A stretch of DNA of 64,000 bases from Gorsachius magnificus (Eukaryota > Chordata > Aves > Pelecaniformes > Ardeidae): positions 19,310,885-19,374,884 of the forward strand of contig CM067084.1 of NCBI GenBank assembly GCA_034008185.1, given 5' to 3'. Positions 25,240 to 36,061 of the stretch are shown in pieces. The number at the start of each line of letters is the position of its first letter. The stretch's first letter is position 1. The position numbers were made by a program, and so were the translations under genes. Below the pieces are notes generated by a model, which saw only the letters and a program-made list of their open reading frames with translations, had not been told where the DNA came from and made no database searches.

Positions 25240-26139
25240 CAGCAAAAGATGCAAGACTAATTGAAAATAAGATTTTCCAGGACTCAGCATCACATACTGT
25301 AACCCATCTTTTCATGAGAAAGGAAAAGGAACACTGTCTCTTTAATGACGAGCATATACAAGGACATAACTTTCAAGAAGCAGCTGTAGATAAGAATCCT
25401 CCCTATCAGATGTTATAATATATTATTAGCTTTGGAAAAGCACCTTTTTGATCATTCATGTTTTATAACTAGTATAATTTTGCAGGTTTGCACATTTTGT
25501 GGAATTGATTAAAGGCTCTGCTAGGCAAGCCAAATCCTCCATGGTGGTTGCAGAGGTTACTTTACCTAGAAGAGCATAAGGAACTGTGCCTTACAATTAA
25601 CACGCTGCATAACACCCTATTCTGCTAACTTTTGCCTTTTCTGTTTCCTTCCTTGGATGTTCAGCAAAACACCTAATTCTTCTTACAGACTTTTGTCTGT
25701 TTGATAAGTCTTTATAGTTGTTGGTACTTTGCAAACACTGAGATGCATTGGGACTTTACTTGTACTCTCTCTAACTGTGGGTCATATTCTAGCGCAGTTT
25801 ATTTGGGGATTTGTTTAGCAAGCATGTACCAGAACTTGTTACTTTACCAGAAGAGAGAATAAAACTGTAGTATGTGCCTGGTGGAAAACCAAAGTGTTTC
25901 TAGTTTTGCTCAAAGCTACTATCCAAACTACTCTGTATGCTTCTCAGGGTAAGATGGTGGATACCATGTGCCTATGATCACTACTGAGGAGTCTTTCTTA
26001 TAGCCTGCTGTCTTTTAGCTCTACCTTTTTAAAGGGTCTTCTTAAAGTTGTTTCAGTTGAAATAATCAAGGGGTTGTATCATTTGTGAATGTATAGGGTC
26101 ATTTTGGAGATCAAGCTACGTTATATTCCTTCAGAATCC
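25240..26139. other. AT-rich DNA without recognised gene
   Basis: I see no gene or clear repeat between the LTR and the next CR1. Confidence 0.55.
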
Positions 26140-26448
26140 TCTGGGGCTAAGGATTCTGGAGCGAAGGATTGCGCTGGGGGTCCCTTCCTAAAGTGGCAAA
26201 ACTGTGAAGGCAGAGGTGCAGGGAAGAGAAAGGGCCCCCCCCCCCCCCCCCGGAAAGGAGTGCGGCTCTCGCACTCAGCGTGGGCGAGGACAGGAGTGAC
26301 AGCAGCCAAACCCCCCTCACATAGAAAAGCAGCCCCAGGGAGCTTGAGTGACCAGGTGTGCCTGGCAATCAGGGCAGGCAAATGGGGCATGGCCCTTTGT
26401 GTGGGCAGGGCGCAGCCCCCCTCCTGGCTCTGAAAGGTACCTCCACTA

Positions 26449-27086
26449 GTGGTCATTGCCCTCACAGCAGAGGATGCAGCCATGGTTTCAACTCACCTGA
26501 AGGCTATCACCAGAAGGAACGTGATGACTCAGGCAGAGCTCCCACACAAACATACAGCAGTCCAGGTCTCCAGCTGCAGGGAGTGCCTGAGCCTGTCACT
26601 CGTACTGGGGGGCAGCAGAGACACCAGCTGTTTTTAGTGTGACCAGGTAGCTGTTTTGTTTTTGGCGTGACCAGCTGAATGATCTGCTCGGCCTGGTGGC
26701 AGAGCTGAAAGAGGAAGTGGAAAGGTTAGGGAGCATCAGGGAGTGTGAGAGGGAGATGGACTGGTGGAGACACACCCTACCACCCCTGAGGCCAAGGCAG
26801 CAGATGGAGGCTCCACATGAAGCAGAGGATCCCCTGCCCTCTTGTCACCAAGCAGAAGGAGGGGACTTAAGGGACAGGAGGGAGGGAGGGGGGAGAGAGT
26901 GAAAACGGGTCCCTGCTTGGGGTGGCAGGCATATCCCCTCCCAGCCTCCCTCACTTTCCCTGGTTGCCCTTACACAACAGATACAGGGCTCTGGAAATTG
27001 AGGGCCAGGCAAACAAGGATGCAGGTGAAGGTTCAGTCAGGGGGTTGCCTAGGATGAGTCGGTCACCCCCACGCGTTAGGACTAAC
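26449..27086 (+). pseudogene. CR1 ORF1 remnant (nucleic-acid-binding protein)
   Basis: This is the ORF1 reading of CR1 copy 2, broken by frameshifts. From 26449 one frame reads through a QTELP-like block to a CREC motif and on to DTSC, part of the Cys-rich N-terminal region I associate with CR1 ORF1. The frame is then broken by an in-frame stop (TAG near 26634) and a 28-bp insertion at 26639-26666. A second frame from 26696 carries AELKEEVERL and SIRECEREMDWW, a probable short coiled coil, then a Pro-rich stretch. A third frame from 26922 carries [14 protein letters not shown] and SRSPPRVRT near the C terminus. CR1 ORF1 proteins bind the element RNA in the ribonucleoprotein; this copy cannot make one. 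Confidence 0.75.
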
Positions 27087-27560
27087 CTGTTAAGACTGTA
27101 CTCAGCACTAGTGAGGCCGCACCTCAAATACTGTGTTCAGTTTTGGGCCCCTCACTACAAGAAAGACATTGAGGCACTGGAGCGTGTCCAGAGAAGAGCA
27201 ACAAAGCTGATGAGGGGTCTGGAGCACAAGTCTGATGAGGAGTGGCTGAGGGAACTGGGTTGTTCAGCCTGGAGAAAAGGAGGCTGAGGGGAGACCTTGT
27301 CGCCCTCTACAACTGCCTGACAGGAGGGGGGAGCGGGGTGGGGGTTGGTCTCTTCTCCCAGGTAACTGGCAATAGGACGAGAGTTGGCTGTTGGCCTCAA
27401 GTTGCATCAGGAGAGGTTTGGATAGGATATTAGGAAACATTTCTTTGCTGAAAAAGCATTCAAGCATTGGAACAGGCTGCTCATGGAGACAGTGGAGTCC
27501 CCATCCCTGGAGGTATTTAAAAAATGTGTAGACATAGCACTTCAGGACATGGTTTAGTAG
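27087..27560 (+). pseudogene. CR1 ORF2 C-terminal remnant
   Basis: From about 27087 the sequence encodes the post-RT C-terminal part of ORF2. The block [17 protein letters not shown] corresponds to [17 protein letters not shown] in copy 1, followed by [18 protein letters not shown]. The frame breaks near 27260 and continues in another frame (27242-27433) before the CR1 3' UTR. All RT catalytic residues are absent because they lie in the deleted part. Confidence 0.85.
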
Positions 27561-27635
27561 GCATGATGGTGTTGGGTTAATGGTTGGACTTGATGATCTT
27601 AGAGGTCTTTTCCAACCTTAATGATTCTATGATTT

Positions 27636-28469
27636 TTTTTTAATTTTAATTATTTCTGCAACATCAAAGGAGGAAGAGCAGCTGGACAACAACAGAGATA
27701 TCTGCTGGGTAAATGACTTCATGACTAGTGAAGTGGCAAAAAAAAATTACCATAGAAATAAATCCATCCTAGTTTGAAATAAATTTATAAGACCAGCCTC
27801 ATGAGATGTTTTAAATTCAGTTACAGTTATTTTTGAGAATATTTATGAATGTGACAAATTGAATGACAGAAATAAAGCAATTCTATGCCCTACTTTGGAA
27901 GGGCAGCCCTTACGAGACTGTCACACTGTTTCCATTACTCCTGTCTTAGGACAATTCTAGGAGCAATCATAACAGGTACCAGGTGGAACACAGAAAATGG
28001 GTCCTCTAAAATCTTGTAAAGGAATGTAATGCTGCTCGTGTGAAATTTTTCTACTGGCTACTATGTAAGCACTGCTCAGGGAGTACGCAAAGGTTTCGGT
28101 GATCAGAGCAAGCTGTTGCACTCTGTTTGTTGAAACATACTTTCTTCTTTACCAGTCCATTTCTCTTGGTGTTGATGTTAATACTACCATTACTGAGAAA
28201 TCATTCCACATAGCTGGCTTCTAACATGTTCTGAAAGCCACTGCCTTTCGACCATGGATTTTTCTGAGCTCTTAATTTGCACTTCTTCAGCTTCTGAGCC
28301 TTTTGAGAGCTGTTTGATTTTTGAGATCCAAATGGTTTCTCTGTGTGGTCTGTCAAGCACAGAAGCTTTCCTTGTAATTACTGAGTTTATTTTGACTGCT
28401 ATTAAGCTTTAAACTGTAATTTTTTTTTTTATAACTGTCTATTGTAGCCCCAAATTTTGTTTTCTTTTA
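27636..28469. other. AT-rich DNA without recognised gene
   Basis: I see no gene. It may include more diverged parts of the old LINE that becomes recognisable from about 28470. Confidence 0.5.
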
Positions 28470-29145
28470 ATAGTGGTAGGCACATTACTATGTATAGACA
28501 GCTGGGATATTTTTTTTTCATTACTTGCATCTCTTCACACTTATGTTCAACTTCATCTGCCAATTTATAATGCAGTCAGCTTCATAAATTCTTTTGCAGT
28601 CATCCTTCAACTCTTCTGTTTTGAACAATGTAATTTTATCAGCAACCACTGATGATATAATTTCATTGTTTTTTCCCTTTTGCAGGTCATTTATGTTTTT
28701 GTAGTGTTGGACAGCATGTAACCCAGCACATCTAAAACCCTCTTTGCAGCCTTACTCTGCTGTAGAAATTTACCTTATCCAATCTTTCAACAAATTGTGT
28801 AGGACCTTCCTTTTATCCCATGAGGATTTAGCTTGTTTAAGAGGCTTTGGCGAATAATCTTCTTGAAAGCCTTGTAGCCGGTCAGATCTCCCTTATCTGT
28901 GAACTTGTTAACTATTTTAAATGCTACTTCTCAAGCCTAATGGTGGTCTTTCACTTCTTGAAAAGCCATTCTGACTCTATCTGATATCATACCCAACAAT
29001 GTTTCTTTTGATGTGTTTTGGGGTTGTTAGGGTGTTTTTGCCGTCTTCTGGTAGTTTCTGCTAGCTTTCCCAGTGCAGGTGGCAAGCTTACAGGATTTTA
29101 TCTGGAAGCCTTTTAAAAAACCATAATGACACTTTTTGCCAAAGA
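28470..29145 (-). mobile_element. Ancient L3/CR1-L-type LINE fossil
   Basis: Read on the plus strand, short blocks in the right order match my memory of the reverse complement of the RT region of an ancient amniote L3/CR1-L element. They include CAACTTCATCTGCCAATTT near 28550, GCAGGTCATTTATG near 28683, AGGACCTTCCTTTTATCCCA near 28801, AAGAGGCTTTGGCGA near 28840, and GCAAGCTTACAGGATTTT near 29083. The element is therefore on the minus strand. It is heavily decayed, with no frame left. It is much older than the three CR1 copies with ATTCTATG tails. Confidence 0.7.
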
Positions 29146-32100
29146 GACTGAATACAATTAAAACTTATCTGCATGTACACCTGGCTAGCTGGGTACTGTC
29201 AAACAATACTGTTTTGGCTGCATGTAGCTCAGCATGTTGAGAAGCAGTAGTACCAGGATAAGTACTAACATAGTTACACTGTCACAGTAATCCTTTGGGT
29301 TTTTGAAATTGTCTCATACATCCAGATGAGTGAGCTGTGGTTACAGCTTGATCACGGTGTAGAAATAGCTGGAAGCTTCCCTGAAAAGGAGATTTGGAAT
29401 TATCTTCAACTCCTTAGGGAAATCTTCTAGCTACAAGGCAAGTTTGAGGGAGAAACAATTCCTGGTGCAGCTGCCTTTGGGGGGTGTGCCTGGTTTAAGA
29501 ATATTTGGAGGATGCTTGGAATCAGGCCTAGAAAATCTGATGATAAAGCAATGTTTTTTGATAATGCTGATTGAGGATTTCAGGAAACTTTTCTGGTTTT
29601 ATCATATGCAGGATCAGAAAGAAAGCCATACCTCAGTAGGAACCAAAGCAACAAAGGAGTTGTGGTTCTTTCAGTATTAGGCACCAGTTAAAAATGTTGA
29701 TTTTTGTTGTTGTTTTGTTTACATAGTAGACTGTGGGCTAAGCTTGTAGATTTCTTTAAAAGTGGGAATATACTTTGTACCTTTGAAGAGTATTGTGAAA
29801 ATACACTTAAAATTCAAACTACTTGTATAAATGGAGGTTACAAAGATACCAAAGAAGGATTATTCAGCTATTTGTTTGCAGGGTGGCCACTATTTCACCA
29901 AATAAAATGAAGAACATACCCATATGATGTACACTAGATTTTTTTTTTCCCCCTCCTGTTTGGAGGGAAAACATAGCTACTTGCTCAGTAATTTCAATAG
30001 TGATTATCTGTGCTGCAAGTCTTCCTCTGCATGATGAAGTAGCTGGCGAAGCTGAGAAGGCAGGCTTGTCTGACAGCAGTGAACAAAATATTTTTATGTG
30101 CAATGCCCCATGTACTCTTGTGAATGTCAGTGCAGAAGAACTTGACCTTTGTGTTTGATTCATGAGAGAGAATGCCCTTAACTTATCAAGGGAAACAATT
30201 GGATTTGCCTCCAGATAAAAGGAGACACTTGGTAAATATGCTAAATAATGAGTGACAGTTTTATATAAGCTGATTATCAGTAAAGTGCGCCTCTTCTCTT
30301 TACACGTGTTAGTCTTGCTGAAAGATGTAACACTGACTCTGTTTTTTCACATCATCTTAGGCTAGTGGAAACTCAAATGTCATTGGCTCAGAACTTTTAA
30401 CGTCCAAATACTAGAAAACACCTATAAAAAAAAAGTATAACCTCCTGCATGATCACTGTGAAAAGTTTTGTGTTATGAAATAGTGAACACATAAAAATTG
30501 ACATTGCACTTACTGGCACACAACAAAGACTTTTTTAGGGTGTGATGCACATTATGCTGGGGATCTGATTCATCGAGACTTCTTGGATTGCAAATCCAAA
30601 CATGGTTTTATTTTTGGGCAAAGTTGCAATGTTTTGGCTAAAATTGTTGAATCAGTTTTCAGCTATTACTGTTAAATAGGGTTAATGAATGAAGTTCAAG
30701 TTTCAGTAGCAAAGTTCCTGCTGATTAATGCACCATGTGAGTGTTTGAGCTAGTAGGATATAGAGTGTGATCTCTCTCGCTCTTTATTTATGACATATGA
30801 AATGAAAGCATTACAATAAGAGGAGTTATCTGAGTAGTTTGAATGTTTTCAGGTAGAGAAGAAAAATCAAGTAACAGCTTGGGTTTAAGTATCATTCTAT
30901 TCATTAGCTGAAAGACCGGTATCACTTCTTTATTTCCTGGGAGCTTTTTTGAAAGGAAAGCTTTTTGAAAGAAAGGATTTAGACACTCAAATCCAGAAGA
31001 GGATTCAGGGATGTGAATGCCCAGTTAAGAGCGACATTTCTCTACAGCCTATATTAAGATGCCTAGGCACTAGAGAAAAATGAAATTTAAGACTGTCCTG
31101 AAAAGCTGTTTCAAGGCTTTTCAATAGTGTGAGCCATATTTGAAATTCACTGTTCTAAGGATAAGGACAAAATAACTTAGTTATTTCAGAACCTTGAGGG
31201 AGAAAAATTTCTGTCTTACAGCAGCAGAGGTGTGTTTGACATGGTTAATACACTTGGTGGCTGAGATAAGTCAGAGGAGGTTGGAAAGTGGCTGTCAAAT
31301 GACTCTAAGGTGTTTGAGGAGACTGGGAAGCTTTGATGATCTGTTGGGGGTATTAGATCCCTCTCCTTTCCTCCCCCTCCCTGGTCCTGACTGGTTCTTC
31401 ACTTATCCCTCTACAGTTCCTCTCCCACAAACTTGCCTAGTTCACACTTTCATGAAAAGCTCACCTGACATAGAAATGGGGGAAGTGGTTTGGGAGGAGG
31501 CTATGGTTTATTCCTGTTGCAGCAAGGAGGACCAAGCCGGTAACATCACTTACAGCTGGCAGAGCCACAAAAGAAATATAAGCTGAGCCCCAAACAAACA
31601 AATTTTAAACATACTACTGCCAAATGGTTCCATGTACATTTTCTGGAGTAACTGGTAAATAAAAAAAAAACCACCTTATTTTTTGGATACTGCTTTGGGG
31701 AAGTTAAGTATCCATCTTTGCCAGTGCTCTGCCTTCTGTTATCTGGCTGTTTGTTTTGGGTTTTTTATGTGGTGTTTTTTTCCGAACAGAAAGAAGAGGT
31801 ATATTTTACTTTACACTGTGAACCAATATGTAAAGTATTCAGCTGGTAAGCAGGCTGATTTGTTCAAAATCCTTGTTTTAACTGCCAAGCACTTGGTGGG
31901 ATCAAGATTTCACTGGTGGCACACCAAAAGTACCATAGACCAACAGCAGAATCCTGAGCATGGGTGATTAGCCAACTGCATTGTTAGGCAACCACTGAAT
32001 GATGCTCTAGTATATCTGTGTTGGAATTTCCAAGTCTTTATATAGATCTGGTCTTTTATTCTTACTCCATGGTTTATTGAGTTTGGGTTGTTGTTTTTTT

Positions 32101-35100
32101 TTTTTTTTTTTTTTTTAAATTACCATGAGAAATAAAGATGTAGGAATAGACAGAGAAGGACTTGTAAAACAGCTGGAATCTATCAGAAAAACACTGTCTA
32201 GAACTGATTGTAGGACAACCTTCCTTAAAATCATGTCCCTGCCTGGCTGGAGTTGTACGTGTGTGGTGTGTCAGTCCCTGAGAACTGTTGAGGAGAATCC
32301 AAAACAAATCTCTGTTCTAAACAAGTCTGTGCTCCCTTTGATTTATCAGCTCTGTGCAGTAGAACTTGTCTGCTCTGGATAAGCACGACCTGAGTTGATC
32401 CCCAAGTAGATTAGCTAATGAGGTTAAGGCACGCAGTGATGGAAATGTGACAGTAGAAAGGAGGCAATGAAGTAAACATAATGCAAATAGAATCTTCTCA
32501 GCAGCATATAACTCAGTTTAGGTCCTTTGGTTAAAAGAAAATGGAGCTATTTATGTGACTGTGTACTCGCTAGAGCTCAGGAACGTTTAAACTTTTTGTG
32601 AATCATTTCTGATCTCACGTCCACAGAGAAAAAAAGTAAAATATGAAACTCTCTACTTTCTGCATTCGTTAAAACTGAGAGATGAATTAAAGAGACAGCT
32701 ATCTTGATTTGGGTTAAGATAACTAGCTTAAAAAACTATAACTATGTATTAGCTGTTGTGTTACAGAAACAGAGAAGTAGACTGTTTCATGCTGAGAGCT
32801 TATTCACGTAGAATAAAGATATGAAAGTGCATGGGCAGGAGGGGGAGGGCTAAACTTCTAAGCTTATAGGAGAAAAAGACCTCCCTAACTGACTTTCGTG
32901 TTTTTCATTCAAATGTGAGTATTTAGGAAGAGAGGAAGGGGAGGTTTTAGGAAGAGGTACAATCACACTTGCTATGGAGTCAGTATAGTTCTCTAAATAG
33001 AGGAGGACACTCTCTTCTCTGGGAAGAAACTACAATTTTAATGTGTTATAGTGCAAGTTTGGGGCTGAAGATTTTATCATTAGCAGTATGACTAGGATGT
33101 TTATGAACATTTTTTCTTAATTTCAAAGTTAATAATATTGTATGTCCTTTTACCTCTTTCTGCAGTTGTTGCACCTTTCTTTGTCAACGAATTTCAGTGT
33201 TTTCCAACTTCTAATATGCCTTCCTTACATCTTATTGTTCACTCTACTACCCTTTGACACGAGTCAACTCTTTGAGTCTAGCAGCAAACACCAAAGCTAA
33301 AGTCAGAGGAAAAAGTTGGGATCCAGATTTGATTTAAGTAACAATTCAGTCTTAGTGAAGCATATTGTTTCTATTTTTATATACTTTGCATGAGGTAAAA
33401 ATGTAATCATGATCATACTTCTTGTGAGTATACTGATAGGGTTTAAGCAACTTTAGGAAAAATGTAGAGGATATAGGTTGCAGCTTGAAGAATATGCTCT
33501 TTGTGGAGAGCTTTGAAAAGCTTTGTGCAAATACTTATATTTTATGGAAATGAGATATAAATAGAATGGAGTTTTTATTGTTGACAATATTATTCCTAGT
33601 CCTGGGAGAGAATCCTTGGTTAGAATACACTTGTTCTTGTGAAAGATGCCATTAGTGAGTCACACAGCCCTTTCTGCCTCCCTCCTGAAGTAATGCACTT
33701 CAGTGGTTGGAGTGGGGGGAGATGGGAAGGGGTGGGAAACCCACTCAACGTTTTTCTTCACATGCTTTAGTCACCAAGCAGAAAAGGTGTTTCAAGTAAC
33801 GATAACCTTGAACAGACGATTAACTTAATGGTGTCTGAAGTGTAAAACAGTTGTTTAAAATTCAACATTTTTTGTACTATTTTTCTTTAAGAAATACTAT
33901 TATTTTTAACCTTAATTAGTTCAACGATTCTACTAGTAGTTGTCTGCAAAATATAGACATATTTGACCCCTTGTTGATCTTGTAGGCAGACCTCATACAA
34001 CCCCTTTTTGACCATATTCATATCCAGTATTTTTGTCACACAGGTCTTAATTTCCCTGGCAGCTGATCTAATTTTAGTGGATTTTTATATGAGCTTGCAA
34101 TTCTAGTTGGTCAAACTAGCATTTTGTTGCTTTTTTTCTTAACTTTAGCTATAAACAGTGATGTTCATATGCTGCAAAATCCATATCCTGCAGTGCAGTT
34201 TTTTGTCTGTCCATATCAAATAAGACTTGAAATGTCTTCTTGGGCCATTAACTGCAGTTCCCTACTGATACAAAGCATCAGATTAAAAGATCCCTCTTAT
34301 TTATCTCTAAATTAATGTTTTGCCCTCTGTGAGGTAAGGAGATTTCTCCTTGCATGTAGCAATAGACACGAGTCTGGACCTCTGTCACCTTTTGGTTTTC
34401 ACTTTGACAGCGACTTCCATTTTCTGAGGAGAGGGTCTTTGTGAACTTTTATAGGTAATCATACTGAGATATTCACAGTAAAAATGGGGATTCAGCAATG
34501 CTGCATTGTTCATCCTATGCTGCAAACGTTGTGCTGTTAAGGATAAGGTATCTCCAAAGGGTTTTATCACTGAAACCTTGAAGAATGCTTGGCAGATCAA
34601 ATCATGTTACACACTTGCTAATTAAACAGTCCTGTTTAAGTTATGTGATAAATAGCGCGTGCATATTACTCTTGAGTATTCCTGCTCAACGATGCTTTGA
34701 ACACCTCCTGGTTTTCCTCCCATTGTGATGTGTTATCATATCACATTTACCACCTGGGGAAACTCAAGACCAAAACTGGAACTTTAATAGGATTTTGGTT
34801 TTGGCATTTGCACTTAATTAAAATACTCAGATGAAGCCCAAGAGTTCTTCTATGTGAAGGGATTTCCATGCTTCAGTGGAATAAATCTTCCTTAGAAACA
34901 CATGTTCTGTGGTGTAGCTGTTTACGCCCTCTGGGGTTTGTAATGCTGCTTTACCATCCTGCATGCTGTTTTGAGGTCAAAGAAAATGCCTACTTCATAA
35001 TGGCTGCAGGCAACACTAGAGATACCTTGCTTGAGAAGGTGCTTTGCATCCAAAGAACTTCAGCTAGTGAGATTATAGGAGCAGTTGTATGGAGAATAGT

Positions 35101-36041
35101 TGTGGTGGGAGGGAAACCTTTACCTTTTTTTCTATAATAATTTGAAAAGCACTTTGTTAACTGAGAACCAAGGCTTAAGAAACTTGAGAGATGTAACAGA
35201 ACTGATAAAAAGACAATTGTGTTTTGCTTGCCACAAAGCTGCAGAAGTATCAAATTTGAGTATGACCACTTCAGTAAAACCCTTTGTCCTTCAATGTCTT
35301 AATTTTCTCACCTGGTGAATTAGGATAATAAAATCTCTTTGTGTTTTCAAGCATTCTACATTTTAGTGCTGGGAAGCACTTGAATTACTTCCAAATAGTA
35401 GTAGCAGAAAAAAAATGATATGTGGAGTAGGAAAGAAAATTTGCCAGCATTCTTTTTAACAATTTTAAAAAATGATATCTCAAAGGAAAAAAAATCAAGC
35501 TAAGGAGAGGAAAGTTAATCCCTCTTTTTTTCCCTTTTACACACCTGATACATTTCTTCTGATTAATGATAGCTTACTATCGCACTTTTTTTGTTATTTT
35601 TTGGGGGAATAGACTGAGTTTTGTATATCCCAGTGGATGTCTAGTTGCCTTGGTTTCCCCCTCCCAGAATGACTAATTGAAACTCTTCTTGCTTTTTTTT
35701 ATGCGCAGTTTTTAAACAATGTATGTTCGCTATGCAGTCTGTTAGAATTGTATGCACAGCTGGCCACAGATTTCATAAGTGTTAGGTTTTGTATTGTCTG
35801 TGCATGAGCAACTACTTCTCCTTTTTGTTTTTACTCATTTTTCATGACAATATTTCACTGGAAATTAACTACTTTATATTTTTGATATAAAATGAAACAT
35901 GTAATCTGTGAAGCCATAGTTCCATTTAAATTCCCAGTCTTGTGCAAGCTCACTATTTTTATAGTACATAACTCATTACATATATACATACCGATTTTCC
36001 TTCCCCTCCTGTATTTTCAGAATATATACTGAAATTTAACC

Positions 36042-36061
36042 GGGGGGGGGGGGGGGGGGGG
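36042..36061 (+). repeat. G20 homopolymer
   Basis: Twenty consecutive G are visible in an otherwise AT-rich region, preceded by CC and followed by CGAAATTCG. Minus-strand frames crossing it encode a poly-Pro run. The length is sensitive to sequencing error. Confidence 0.9.

Larger units (their letters stand above)
26140..27635 (+). mobile_element. CR1 LINE copy 2: 5' region and ORF1 kept, most of ORF2 deleted
   Basis: The GC-rich segment from about 26140 reads as the CR1 5' UTR followed by ORF1. At about 27085-27090 it jumps directly to the C-terminal third of ORF2 and the CR1 3' UTR, ending with AATGATTCTATGATT at about 27620-27635. Most of ORF2, including the whole endonuclease and all catalytic RT motifs, is missing, an internal deletion of roughly 2 kb or more judged against copy 1. 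The exact 5' boundary is uncertain. It includes a C17 run at 26235-26251 and a G-quadruplex-like purine run at 26871-26893. Confidence 0.85.

Noticed and set aside
26121..26483. 120-codon minus-strand frame with poly-Gly/Pro
   Set aside because: It is antisense to the CR1 5' region and is kept open by the C17 run and GC-rich composition.
31194..31586. 130-codon plus-strand open frame as a possible gene
   Set aside because: The peptide has no domain I recognise and no clear splice sites or codon bias. In 64 kb of DNA a frame of this length is expected by chance.
32094..32116. T23 run as the tail of a minus-strand processed pseudogene
   Set aside because: The sequence to the right has no TTTATT at the right place, no recognisable coding sequence and no flanking duplication.
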